A stretch of DNA of 64,000 bases from positions 183,688 to 247,687 of the forward strand of contig NZ_BMTO01000010.1 of assembly GCF_014649715.1 (NCBI RefSeq). Direction: 5' to 3'. The notes beneath the pieces are model-generated. The model ran no database searches and was not told the origin of the DNA. It saw only the letters and a list, made by a program, of their open reading frames with translations. Below are positions 34,939 through 43,373 of this stretch, piece by piece. The first letter of the stretch is position 1, and each line of letters opens with the position of its first letter. Made by a program: the position numbers and the translations under genes. The stretch is from Streptomyces lateritius (GTDB taxonomy: Bacteria; Actinomycetota; Actinomycetes; Streptomycetales; Streptomycetaceae).

Positions 34939-35424
34939 ATGAGCCTGTACGACATTCCGCTGCGCACCCTGACCGGCGAGCCGATCTCGCTGGCCGACTA
35001 CCGCGACCACGCGGTCCTGGTGGTCAACGTGGCGTCCAAGTGCGGCCTGACCCCCCAGTACGCGGGGCTCGAGAAGCTGCAGAAGGAGTACGGCGAGCGC
35101 GGCTTCACCGTGCTCGGGGTGCCCTGCAACCAGTTCGCGGGCCAGGAGCCGGGCAGCCCGGACGAGATCCACACCTTCTGCTCGGCGACGTACGGCGTGA
35201 CGTTCCCGCTGCTCGAGAAGACGGACGTGAACGGCGCCGGCCGCCACCCGCTCTACAACGAGCTCACCAAGGTCGCGGATGCCGACGGTGAGGCCGGAGA
35301 CATCCAGTGGAACTTCGAGAAGTTCCTGATCGGCAAGGACGGGTCGGTCACCCGCTTCCGTCCGCGCACCGAGCCGGACGCCCCCGAGGTGCTCAAGGCG
35401 ATCGAGGCGCATCTGTCCGCCTGA
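34939..35424 (+). CDS. Glutathione-peroxidase-family thiol peroxidase
   Basis: A 161-residue thioredoxin-fold peroxidase reducing hydrogen or lipid peroxides. The catalytic tetrad of the family is present: C35 (ASKCGLTPQY), Q69 (FAGQEPG), W124 and N125 (IQWNFEKFL). Streptomyces has no glutathione, so the reductant is probably thioredoxin or mycothiol-linked, as inferred from the Cys (not selenocysteine) type. It has GAGGAGA upstream of the ATG. Confidence 0.9.
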   Translation: MSLYDIPLRTLTGEPISLADYRDHAVLVVNVASKCGLTPQYAGLEKLQKEYGERGFTVLGVPCNQFAGQEPGSPDEIHTFCSATYGVTFPLLEKTDVNGAGRHPLYNELTKVADADGEAGDIQWNFEKFLIGKDGSVTRFRPRTEPDAPEVLKAIEAHLSA

Positions 35425-35607
35425 CCTGCGCGGCCGGCCGGCCGGACCCCACGGTGTCGATCATGTAATGTGAGCGGCTCCAGCAGGCACGACCGAGGAG
35501 GTGGGACCCATCCACGCAGTACGCAACGGGTGCTTCCCCTCGACGACCGTGTGGTCCGGCCGACTCGGATGACCACGGGAGCGCCCCTCGGCTTCCCGGA
35601 AGGTTTC

Positions 35608-36396
35608 ATGTCGCTCAACCTGTCCTGCTCTCTTCGTTCCACCACCGTCGCCCGACTGCGCGCCGCCGGCTGCGTGTTCGCCGAGGACGAGGCGGAACTT
35701 CTCTTCTCCGCGGCGCACACCACCGACGAACTCGACTCGATGGTGGATCGGCGCGCCGCCGGCCTCCCCATCGAGCATGTCGTGGGGTGGGCGGCGTTCT
35801 CCGGTCTGCGGATAGCCGTCGATCCAGGGGTGTTCGTGCCCCGGCGGCGTACCGAGTTCCTCGTCGGGCAGGCCGTGCGCCTGGCCCGGCCGGGGGCCGT
35901 CTGCGTCGATCTCTGCTGCGGCTCCGGAGCGGCCGGGGCGGTGCTCCTCTCGGCCGTGGAGGGGCTCGAGGTGTACGCCTCCGACATCGAGCCGGCCGCC
36001 GTGCGCTGCGCGCGGCGCAACGTCGAGCCACGCGGCGGGCGGGTCTACGAGGGTGACCTCTTCGCACCCCTGCCCCGCTCGCTGCGGGGGCGCGTCGACG
36101 TGCTCGTCGCCAACGTGCCGTACGTCCCGACGCGCGAGGTCGGACTGCTGCCCCCCGAGGCCCGCGACCACGAGCCGCTGGTCGCGCTCGACGGCGGCGC
36201 GGACGGTCTCGACGTGCTGCGCCGCGTGGCGGCGGAGGCCGCCGACTGGCTGGCACCCGGCGGGCGTCTCCTGGTCGAGACGAGCGAGCGCCAGGCCGCG
36301 GACGCGGTCGAGGCGATCACGGGCTGCGGACTGACACCCCGGGTCGTCACGTCGCGGGAGCTGTACGCGACGGTCGTCGTCTCGACGCGGCCCTGA
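35608..36396 (+). CDS. PrmC/HemK-like N5-glutamine methyltransferase
   Basis: A protein of about 262 residues with the HemK fold: GLPIEHVVGWAAFSGLRIAVDPGVFVPRRRTE (the VPR..TE segment typical of PrmC), SAM motif I CVDLCCGSGAAG, and a catalytic loop reading NVPY rather than the usual NPPY. PrmC methylates the Gln of release-factor GGQ motifs; this shorter variant class is annotated as a putative protein glutamine methyltransferase, target unknown. ATG 35608 with GGAAGG upstream is preferred; a longer reading from 35470 adds poorly coding residues. Confidence 0.78.
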   Translation: MSLNLSCSLRSTTVARLRAAGCVFAEDEAELLFSAAHTTDELDSMVDRRAAGLPIEHVVGWAAFSGLRIAVDPGVFVPRRRTEFLVGQAVRLARPGAVCVDLCCGSGAAGAVLLSAVEGLEVYASDIEPAAVRCARRNVEPRGGRVYEGDLFAPLPRSLRGRVDVLVANVPYVPTREVGLLPPEARDHEPLVALDGGADGLDVLRRVAAEAADWLAPGGRLLVETSERQAADAVEAITGCGLTPRVVTSRELYATVVVSTRP

Positions 36397-36404
36397 CGCG
36401 TCCG

Positions 36405-36435
36405 GGGCTGTCCCGCCCGAAGGACCGGACAGCCC
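36405..36435. terminator. Hairpin between convergent prmC-like and P450 genes
   Basis: GGGCTGTCC (36405-36413) pairs with GGACAGCCC (36427-36435), a 9-bp stem with a 13-nt loop, between two facing genes. It could serve both. Confidence 0.65.
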
Positions 36436-36449
36436 TCCGCGGACCCGAC

Positions 36450-37817
36450 TCAGGCCGTATGGGGACGCAGGCGGACGCGGGCCCGGCCGGCGGCCTGGAG
36501 GGTGATCGCGGCGCTGACCGGTACCTCGGTGTCGATCGCCGCCAGCTCGTGGGCCTGGAGGATCATCGCGAGCGCGATGACCGACTCCAGCATCGAGAAG
36601 TGCTGGCCGATGCAGGCGCGCGGTCCGCCGCCGAAGGGGAACCAGGCGTAACGCGGCCGGCCGGCCTCGGCCTCCGGTGTGAAACGCTCGGGGTCGAAGC
36701 GGTCCGGCTCCTCCCAGTAGGCGGGGTGCCGGTGCGTGACCCAGGGGGCGACGATGACGTCGGCGCCCGCCGGGATGGTGTGGCCGCCGATCTCGGTGGC
36801 GGCGACGGCCCGGCGGCCGACGACGGGGGCGGCCGGGAAGAGCCGCATGGCCTCCTTCAGCACCTGGGTGAGGTAGGGCAGCGCTTCGAGGTCGGCGGCC
36901 CCGGGAGTACGGCCGGCCAGGACGCGGTCGACCTCCTCGTGGGCCCGCTTCTGCTGCTCGGGGTGAAGGGCGAGGAGGTGGAGGGCGAAGCCGAGGGAGG
37001 TGGCCGTCGTCTCGTGTCCGGCGAGCAGGAACACGAGGACCTGCTCGCGGAGTTCGGAGGCGTCGAAGCTGCCGTCCTCGGTGCTCTCGGCCTCGGCGAG
37101 GAGGGTCAGCAGGTCCTGGCCGCCGGCGTCGCCGCCGGCCGCGCGCCGCTCTGCGATGATCCGGTCGCAGACGGCGTACAGCTCCTCGTGGGCGGCGGCC
37201 GCTCGGCGGTTGCCGGGGGTGGGCCAGTGGCGGGGGAGGTTGCGGGGCGAGTAGCCGCGACGCAGGACGTAGTCCCCCATGACGGGGAAGGCGCGCTCGA
37301 CGATCTCGACGGCCGCTTCGACGTCCGTGCCGAAGAGGATGCGCGCGACGGCGCGCAGGGCGAGTGTGGTCATCTCGTCGAGCACGTCGACGGTGGAGTC
37401 CTCCGCCGTCCGCCACGGCCCGAGGACCGTGGCGACCTCGGCGGCGATCGCCTCGGCGTAGCTGTCGACACGGCGACGGGTGAAGAGCGGCTGGACGAGC
37501 CGGCGCTGGCGCAGATAGTCCTCGTCCTGGCTGGTCAGCAGACCGTTGCCGAAGGATTCGCGGACCTCTTGGTAGAAGTGGTTGTCCTTGCGGAAGTTGG
37601 CGGACTCCGTGGCCAGGACCTGCTGAGCACCCTCGGCGGAGAAGACCCCGTAGACGACGCCCCGCATGCCGGGCGGTCCGGCCGTGATGCGGATGACGTC
37701 GCCGTGCTCGCGCTGGGAGCGCAGGAAGGTCCCGAGCGAGTCGTTCTTCAGATCGAACATCGAGCCCAGCAGGGGAAGGCCGGCGGGGCCCGGTACTTCG
37801 GTGGTGGTGGTTGCCAT
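36450..37817 (-). CDS. Cytochrome P450
   Basis: A 455-residue P450 with an I-helix AGHETTATS (near residues 266-274), ExxR as EAMR, and the heme loop FPFGGGPRACIGQ with Cys402 as iron ligand. The GGGPRACIG loop and ELREQVLVFLLAGHET place it with fatty-acid-hydroxylase-like and plant-like P450 groups rather than typical Streptomyces antibiotic P450s. No ferredoxin gene is adjacent, so it must use a redox partner encoded elsewhere. The substrate is unknown. Confidence 0.9.
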   Translation of the reverse strand: MATTTTEVPGPAGLPLLGSMFDLKNDSLGTFLRSQREHGDVIRITAGPPGMRGVVYGVFSAEGAQQVLATESANFRKDNHFYQEVRESFGNGLLTSQDEDYLRQRRLVQPLFTRRRVDSYAEAIAAEVATVLGPWRTAEDSTVDVLDEMTTLALRAVARILFGTDVEAAVEIVERAFPVMGDYVLRRGYSPRNLPRHWPTPGNRRAAAAHEELYAVCDRIIAERRAAGGDAGGQDLLTLLAEAESTEDGSFDASELREQVLVFLLAGHETTATSLGFALHLLALHPEQQKRAHEEVDRVLAGRTPGAADLEALPYLTQVLKEAMRLFPAAPVVGRRAVAATEIGGHTIPAGADVIVAPWVTHRHPAYWEEPDRFDPERFTPEAEAGRPRYAWFPFGGGPRACIGQHFSMLESVIALAMILQAHELAAIDTEVPVSAAITLQAAGRARVRLRPHTA

Positions 37818-37954
37818 GTGTGCGTTGCCCCCTCGATCGTCACCGGCCCGGGCGATTCTGCCGCACGACGTGACTCGCCGGTAGGTGGGGAGGAACGCGC
37901 GTCCGCTTTCCCGCCGTCGGCTCGACTGTCAGTGGGGCCTGGGAAGCTCGCGCC

Positions 37955-38422
37955 ATGGAACCGATCGAGATGACGCTGCAACTGACCATCGACTGCGCCG
38001 TGCCGGAGAGGATGGTGAGGTTCTGGGCGGAGGCTCTGCGCTATGTGCCGCAGCCGCCGCCCGGGGCTCACACCAGCTGGCGGGCGTACTGGGCGTCGAT
38101 CGGCGTGCCCGAGGAGGAGCTCGGCGAAGGCGTCGGGGAGCTGCCCGAGTCGATCGTGGACCCGAAGGGGATCGGGCCGCGCGTCTGGTTCCAGCGGGTC
38201 CCGGAGCCGAAGACCGTCAAGAACCGGGTCCATCTCGACCTGAAGGTCGGGGGCGGGAGCGACGTACCGCTGGCGGTGCGGCGCGAGCGGGTGGAGGGCG
38301 AGGTGGCGCGGCTGACCGCGCTCGGGGCGTCGGTCCTGTACGTGAGGGACGAGCCGGACGGGATGGACTACTACGCGGTGGTGCTCCAGGACCCGGAGGG
38401 CAACGAGTTCTGCGTGGTGTGA
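37955..38422 (+). CDS. VOC-family protein (glyoxalase-like)
   Basis: A 155-residue vicinal oxygen chelate domain protein. LTIDCAVPERMVRFWAEAL and VHLDLKV, then ALGASVLYV and LQDPEGNEFCVV, give the paired beta-alpha-beta-beta-beta pattern with the C-terminal EGNEFCVV landmark. Such Streptomyces proteins are often small-molecule-binding or resistance factors; metal ligands are not fully evident. It is divergent from the P450 and convergent with the acyl-CoA dehydrogenase gene. Confidence 0.85.
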   Translation: MEPIEMTLQLTIDCAVPERMVRFWAEALRYVPQPPPGAHTSWRAYWASIGVPEEELGEGVGELPESIVDPKGIGPRVWFQRVPEPKTVKNRVHLDLKVGGGSDVPLAVRRERVEGEVARLTALGASVLYVRDEPDGMDYYAVVLQDPEGNEFCVV

Positions 38423-38475
38423 GGCCCGGGTCGGGGGTCGGGTCCTGGAGCGACGGTGCGTGTGTGTGGGGGGTG

Positions 38476-39705
38476 TCAGCGGATCGGCATCCCGGAGAGG
38501 GTGCGGGCGATCACGAGGCGCTGGATCTCGCTGGTGCCCTCGAAGATGGTGTAGATCGCGGCGTCGCGGTGCATGCGCTCCACGGGGTACTCGCGGGTGT
38601 AGCCGTTGCCGCCGAGGATCTGGATGGCCTGGGCGGTGACCTTCTTGGCCGTCTCGCTGGCGAACAGCTTGGACATCGAGCCCTCGGCCGAGGTGAACGG
38701 TTTGCCTGCGGTGGCCATCCAGGAGGCGCGCCAGACCAGGAGGCGGGCCGCGTCGATCTGGGTGCGCATGTCGGCGAGCTGGAAGGCGATGCCCTGGTTG
38801 TCGATGATCGGGCGGCCGAACTGCTCGCGGGTCTTGGCGTATTCGAGGGCATAGTCGTAGGCCGCGCGGGCGGTGCCGACGGCCATGGCGCCGACGGCGG
38901 GCCGGGATGCCTCGAAGGTGGCCATGGCCGCGTTCTTGACTCGCTCGCCCCCGCTGGCCTTCGCCTTCTCGCGGGCCCGGGCGAGGCGCTCGTCCAGCTT
39001 CTCCTTGCCGCCGAGCAGGCAGTGGCCGGGGACGCGTACGTTCTCCAGGACGACCTCGGCGGTGTGCGAGGCGCGGATGCCGTGCTTCTGGAACTTCTGC
39101 CCCTGGGAGAGTCCGGGGGTGTTCGGCGGCACGATGAAGGAGGCGTGGCCCTTGGAGCCGAGTTCGGTGTCGACGACGGCGACCACGACGTGGACGTTGG
39201 CGATGCCGCCGTTGGTCGCCCAGGTCTTGGTGCCGTTGAGCACCCACTCGTCCTTGGCCTCGTCGTAGACGGCGCGGGTGCGCATGGAGGCGACGTCGGA
39301 GCCGGCGTCGGGCTCGGAGGAGCAGAAGGCGGCGACCTTGACGTCGTCGACGTCACCGTACATCTGCGGGATCCAGGTGCCGATCTGCTCCTCGGTGCCG
39401 TTGGCGAGGACGCCGACGGCGGCGAGTCCGGTGCCGACGATGGAGAGGGCGATGCCCGCGTCGCCCCAGAACAGCTCCTCCATCGCCATCGGGATGCCGA
39501 GGCCGGTCGGGTCGAAGAACTGCTGGGCATAGAAATCGAGCGAGTAGATGCCGATCTTGGCGGCTTCCTGGATGATCGGCCAGGGAGTCTCCTCACGCTC
39601 GTCCCACTCGGCGGCGGCGGGGCGCATCACGTCCTCGGCGAATCCGTGCAGCCAGTCACGGACCTGCTTCTGGTCGTCGTTGAGTTCGAGCGTGAACTCG
39701 GCCAT
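38476..39705 (-). CDS. Acyl-CoA dehydrogenase
   Basis: A 409-residue flavoprotein that introduces the alpha-beta double bond in acyl-CoAs. FCSSEPDAGSDVASM is the FAD-binding signature, TKTWATNGGIANVHVV the middle beta domain, and QILGGNGYTREYPVERMHRDA with IFEGTSEIQRL the C-terminal signature near the catalytic Glu. Start ATG 39705 has GGGAGG four bases upstream; a start at 39720 would include that site. It is divergent from a TetR regulator with two operator-like repeats between, so that regulator probably controls it. Confidence 0.9.
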   Translation of the reverse strand: MAEFTLELNDDQKQVRDWLHGFAEDVMRPAAAEWDEREETPWPIIQEAAKIGIYSLDFYAQQFFDPTGLGIPMAMEELFWGDAGIALSIVGTGLAAVGVLANGTEEQIGTWIPQMYGDVDDVKVAAFCSSEPDAGSDVASMRTRAVYDEAKDEWVLNGTKTWATNGGIANVHVVVAVVDTELGSKGHASFIVPPNTPGLSQGQKFQKHGIRASHTAEVVLENVRVPGHCLLGGKEKLDERLARAREKAKASGGERVKNAAMATFEASRPAVGAMAVGTARAAYDYALEYAKTREQFGRPIIDNQGIAFQLADMRTQIDAARLLVWRASWMATAGKPFTSAEGSMSKLFASETAKKVTAQAIQILGGNGYTREYPVERMHRDAAIYTIFEGTSEIQRLVIARTLSGMPIR

Positions 39706-39723
39706 GTTCCCTCCCAGCACTGC

Positions 39724-39761
39724 GTTACTTGCGGTAACAGCAGTGTGTTACTCGCAAGTAG
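39724..39761. promoter_or_regulatory. Pair of 15-bp operator-like repeats between acyl-CoA dehydrogenase and tetR
   Basis: GTTACTTGCGGTAAC (39724-39738) is an inverted repeat with 5-bp arms; GTTACTCGCAAGTAG (39747-39761) is an imperfect copy 23 bp away. The pair lies directly upstream of the acyl-CoA dehydrogenase start and in the divergent spacer. TetR regulators of fatty-acid genes often bind such pairs. Binding is inferred. Confidence 0.6.
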
Positions 39762-39869
39762 GCGCTGTCAACCTGCGGCGAAGCGGTCCGCACCCGACCG
39801 GCGTGAGGCGCGCGTCGGGTGTTACGTTGCGACAGCCTCACGGAATTCGCACGGGCGGGGAGACACGCT

Positions 39870-40517
39870 ATGGAGACCACACACCGGACCACCGACCAGC
39901 AGAAGCCGGCCGATCAGCGGCGCCGTGAACTGCTGGAGGCGGCGGACCGGGTGGTGCTCCGGGACGGCCCCAAGGCCTCGATGAACGCGATCGCGGCCGA
40001 GGCCGGGATCACCAAGCCGATCCTGTACCGGCACTTCGGCGACAAGGGCGGGCTCTACCGGGCCCTCGCGACCCGCCACACCGACGCACTGCTCGCCGCG
40101 CTCCGGGCGGCGCTGGACGCCCCGGCCGACCGGCGCGAGCGGGTCGAGGCGACGCTCGACACCTACCTCGCCTCGATCGAGGCGATGCCGCAGGTCTACC
40201 GCTTCCTGATGCACCCGGCGGAGGAGACGCAGCAGGCGGAGGCCGGTTTCGACGTGGGCCGCCACTCGGCGCCCCTGCTGCGGCGGATGGGCGAGGAGCT
40301 GGGCCAGGTCATCGCCGAACGCATCGACCTCGGCCCGGCGGGCGACGCGCAGGCCCGGATCTGGGGCCACGGCATCGTCGGCATGATGCACGCGGCGGGC
40401 GACTGGTGGCTCGGCGAACGGCCGTGCTCACGGGCGGAGTTGGTCAAGAGCCTGGCGGACCTCCTGTGGGGCCGCCTGGCGGAGGCGGGCGACCGCGCGG
40501 GCGCGCCGGGGTTCTGA
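39870..40517 (+). CDS. TetR-family transcriptional regulator
   Basis: A 215-residue regulator. The N-terminal TetR helix-turn-helix is clear (RRRELLEAADRVVLRD, MNAIAAEAGITKPILYRHFGDKGGLYRAL); the C-terminal ligand domain is all-helical (TetR_C type). Start ATG 39870 has GGGGAG seven bases upstream. Its position opposite an acyl-CoA dehydrogenase suggests it senses an acyl-CoA or fatty acid. Other targets are possible. Confidence 0.88.
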   Translation: METTHRTTDQQKPADQRRRELLEAADRVVLRDGPKASMNAIAAEAGITKPILYRHFGDKGGLYRALATRHTDALLAALRAALDAPADRRERVEATLDTYLASIEAMPQVYRFLMHPAEETQQAEAGFDVGRHSAPLLRRMGEELGQVIAERIDLGPAGDAQARIWGHGIVGMMHAAGDWWLGERPCSRAELVKSLADLLWGRLAEAGDRAGAPGF

Positions 40518-40532
40518 GGGAGCTCAGCTCCC
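40518..40532. terminator. Short hairpin across the tetR/def convergent junction
   Basis: GGGAGCT and AGCTCCC flank one central C (40518-40532). This tight palindrome sits immediately after the tetR stop and overlaps the end of def; with almost no spacer, it may limit read-through, though a one-base loop is sterically poor. Confidence 0.35.
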
Positions 40533-41063
40533 CCAGGGCTCCTTCCTGATCGCACGCAGGAGACGTGACTTGCGCCACCCCGTCACGCGGTCCGCGTAGA
40601 CGACGCCCTCCAGGTGGTCGCACTCGTGCTGGAGGCAGCGGGCGAAGAAGCCCGTGCCCTCGACGCGGACCGGGGTGCCGTCCAGGCGGACGCCCTCGAC
40701 CACCGCACGGTCGAAACGAGGGGTCGACGCCTCCAGGCCCGGCAGCGAGAGGCAGCCCTCGGGGCCGCGGACGACATCCCCGTCCGCCTCCACCAGACGG
40801 GGATTGACCAGGTGTCCGAGGTGACGGACGTCCTCGTCGTCGGGGCAGTCGTACACGAAGACCCGCAGCCCCACACCCACCTGGTTCGCCGCGAGGCCGA
40901 CGCCGTTCGCCGCGTACATCGTGGCGAACATGTCCTCGACCAGCCGGACCAGCTCGGGGCCGAAGTCGGTGACGGGTTCGCAGGGGGCGTGCAGCACCGG
41001 GTCGCCGAGCAGGGTCATGGCTCGGACGTGGCCGGAACTGCCGGGGATCGGCCGGTTTCGCAT
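40524..41063 (-). CDS. def: Peptide deformylase
   Basis: A 179-residue metalloenzyme that removes the N-formyl group from nascent proteins. All three PDF motifs are present: GVGLAANQ (motif I), EGCLSLPG (motif II, with the metal-binding Cys) and HECDHLEG (motif III, two His and the catalytic Glu). Streptomyces usually has several PDF copies; this one is not next to fmt, so it is probably a paralogue. ATG 41063 begins conservation; no strong ribosome binding site is seen, and earlier in-frame residues look non-coding. Confidence 0.9.
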   Translation of the reverse strand: MRNRPIPGSSGHVRAMTLLGDPVLHAPCEPVTDFGPELVRLVEDMFATMYAANGVGLAANQVGVGLRVFVYDCPDDEDVRHLGHLVNPRLVEADGDVVRGPEGCLSLPGLEASTPRFDRAVVEGVRLDGTPVRVEGTGFFARCLQHECDHLEGVVYADRVTGWRKSRLLRAIRKEPWGS

Positions 41064-41189
41064 GGGCGTAAGGGTACGGTCCGCTGTGACCTCGCTCTTT
41101 CGGCAGGAGTCCCGGTGGTGCCGCGGTTCGGGTCGCTGGCCGGATCTCGATAGGCTGAGCCCGGACCGACGCAAGGAGGAACAAGAACG

Positions 41190-42437
41190 ATGTCAGGACA
41201 CCCCGGTAATCCAGAGCCGCTGTCGCCGCGTGCCAAGCTGGCCGTGACGGCGGGCAAGGCCGCCGCCGCGGTGTCGCGCGCAGCGGGACGTGGCAGCGGA
41301 TCGGTGATCGGCGGCCGGGTGGCGCTCAAGCTCGACCCCGATCTGCTGGGTCGGCTCGCGCAGCATCTGGACGTCGTCCTGGTGTCGGCGACCAACGGCA
41401 AGACCACCACCACCCGGCTGATCGCCGAGGCGCTGCGGGCCAGCGGCCCGGTCGTCTCCAACGCGCTGGGCGCCAACATGCCCGCGGGCATCACGTCCGC
41501 GCTGGCCGGCGGCTCCGACGCCAAGTACGGCGTCATCGAGGTCGACGAGAAGTACCTCGCCGGCGTCGCCCGGGACACCACGCCCAAGGCGATCGCGCTG
41601 CTCAACCTCTCCCGCGACCAGCTCGACCGCGCCGCCGAGACCCGGATGCTCGCCGAGAAGTGGCGCGAGGGTCTGAGCGGCACGAAGGCCGTGGTCATCG
41701 CCAACGCCGACGACCCGCTGATCGTGTGGGCCGCCTCCTCCTCCCCCAACGTGGTGTGGGTCGCCGCCGGCCAGGAGTGGAAGGACGACGCCTGGTCGTG
41801 CCCCTCCTGCGGCGGTGTGATGCAGCGTCCGGGCGACGACTGGTTCTGCGGCGAGTGCGGTTTCCGCCGCCCCGCGCCGAGTTGGGCGCTCAACGGCGAC
41901 CACGTCCTGGACCCGCACGGTTCGGCCTGGCCGATCCACCTGCAGCTGCCCGGCCGCGCCAACAAGGCCAACGCCGCCACCTCCGCCGCCGTCGCCGCCG
42001 TCTTCGGTGTGCCGCCGCAGGTCGCCCTGGAGCGCATGTACCAGGTGCAGGCCGTGGCCGGCCGCTACGACGTGGTCACCTTCCAGGGCCGTGAGCTGCG
42101 ACTGCTGCTCGCGAAGAACCCGGCGGGCTGGCTCGAAACGTTTTCCCTCATCGATCAGCCGCCGGCCCCGGTGATCCTCTCCGTCAACGCGCGCGGCGCC
42201 GACGGCACGGACACCTCCTGGCTGTGGGACGTGGACTACGGGCGGCTCGCCGGCCACCCGATCATGGTGATCGGCGACCGGAAGCTGGACCTGGCGGTCC
42301 GCCTGGAGGTCGCGGGCGTGGACTTCCGCGTGTGCGAGACGATCGACGAGGCGGTCCAGCTGGCCCCGCCCGGACAGATCGAGCTGATCGCCAACTACAC
42401 CGCCTTCCAGGACGTCCGCCGCCGCGTCGGCAACTGA
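41190..42437 (+). CDS. murT: Lipid II isoglutaminyl synthase subunit MurT
   Basis: A 415-residue Mur-ligase-like protein that works with GatD to amidate the alpha-carboxyl of D-Glu in lipid II. The ATP loop is VSATNGKTTTTR, the middle domain has EVDEKYL, and a Cys4 zinc ribbon (C204, C207, C220, C223) sits in the middle, as in known MurT. The C-terminal DUF1727 domain begins near residue 310. An AAGGAGG ribosome binding site precedes ATG 41190. gatD follows 19 nt downstream, as expected for a complex. Confidence 0.93.
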   Translation: MSGHPGNPEPLSPRAKLAVTAGKAAAAVSRAAGRGSGSVIGGRVALKLDPDLLGRLAQHLDVVLVSATNGKTTTTRLIAEALRASGPVVSNALGANMPAGITSALAGGSDAKYGVIEVDEKYLAGVARDTTPKAIALLNLSRDQLDRAAETRMLAEKWREGLSGTKAVVIANADDPLIVWAASSSPNVVWVAAGQEWKDDAWSCPSCGGVMQRPGDDWFCGECGFRRPAPSWALNGDHVLDPHGSAWPIHLQLPGRANKANAATSAAVAAVFGVPPQVALERMYQVQAVAGRYDVVTFQGRELRLLLAKNPAGWLETFSLIDQPPAPVILSVNARGADGTDTSWLWDVDYGRLAGHPIMVIGDRKLDLAVRLEVAGVDFRVCETIDEAVQLAPPGQIELIANYTAFQDVRRRVGN

Positions 42438-42456
42438 CCCGTAGAGGACATGCAGC

Positions 42457-43185
42457 ATGAGTGACAGCAGCCTGCGCCTGGTCTGGGTCTACCCGGACCT
42501 GCTCAGCACGTACGGCGACCAGGGCAACGCCCTCGTCGTCGAGCGCCGCGCCCGCCAGCGCGGTCTGGACGTCCAGCGCGTCGACGTCCGCAGCGACCAG
42601 CCGGTGCCGACCTCCGGCGACATCTATCTGATCGGCGGCGGCGAGGACCGGCCGCAGCGCCTCGCGGCCGAGCGGCTGCGCCGCGACGGCGGCCTGGAGC
42701 GTGCCGCGTCCAACGGCGCGATCATCTTCTCGGTCTGCGCCGGCTACCAGATCCTGGGCCACGAGTTCATCAACGACCTCGGCGAGCGCGAGCCCGGCCT
42801 CGGACTGATCGACGTGATCTCCACCCGCGGCGAGGGCGAGCGGTGCGTCGGCGACGTCCTCGCGGACATCGACCCCCGGCTCGGCCTCCCCCAGCTCACG
42901 GGGTTCGAGAACCACCAGGGCATCACCCACCTCGGTCCGACCGCCCGCCCCTTCGCCAGGACCATCCTGGGCAAGGGCAACGGCACGGGCGACGGCACCG
43001 AGGGCGCGTACAACGACACCGTCTTCGGTACGTACATGCACGGCCCGGTCATGGCCCGCAACCCGCAGATCGCGGACCTGCTCCTGAAGCTGGCCCTCGA
43101 CGTGAACGCGCTGCCGCCGACCGACGACCGGTGGTACGAGGCGCTGCGCGCCGAGCGCATCGCCGCCGCGACGCAGCCCGCCTGA
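42457..43185 (+). CDS. gatD: Lipid II isoglutaminyl synthase subunit GatD
   Basis: A 242-residue class I glutamine amidotransferase-like subunit that supplies ammonia to MurT. The nucleophile is C94 (FSVCAGYQILGH) and the catalytic His is H195 (GTYMHGPVMARNP); LSTYGDQGNALVVERR is the family N-terminus. It has a GAGG ribosome binding site and is coupled to murT. The complex acts at the cytoplasmic face of the membrane and its product is needed for normal cross-linking. Confidence 0.93.
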   Translation: MSDSSLRLVWVYPDLLSTYGDQGNALVVERRARQRGLDVQRVDVRSDQPVPTSGDIYLIGGGEDRPQRLAAERLRRDGGLERAASNGAIIFSVCAGYQILGHEFINDLGEREPGLGLIDVISTRGEGERCVGDVLADIDPRLGLPQLTGFENHQGITHLGPTARPFARTILGKGNGTGDGTEGAYNDTVFGTYMHGPVMARNPQIADLLLKLALDVNALPPTDDRWYEALRAERIAAATQPA

Positions 43186-43373
43186 CCACGGCTCGGCCCG
43201 CCCGGCGGAGTGCACGTCTGAGCAGGCATGCGCGCATTGGATTCGTAAGTCAATACGGTGTCCAATCTGCGGACATCCGGTTCGGCCCCGCCACCCGGCA
43301 CCGATAGGGTGGCGGGGATCCAACCGGACGACGTGGTCCGGGTGTCGGCCCACGTTGCAAAGGTATTCGGGCT

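Noticed and set aside
43186..43373. Possible small RNA or riboswitch before pfkA
   Set aside because: No recognisable aptamer motif or stable conserved stem was visible; probably just the promoter.
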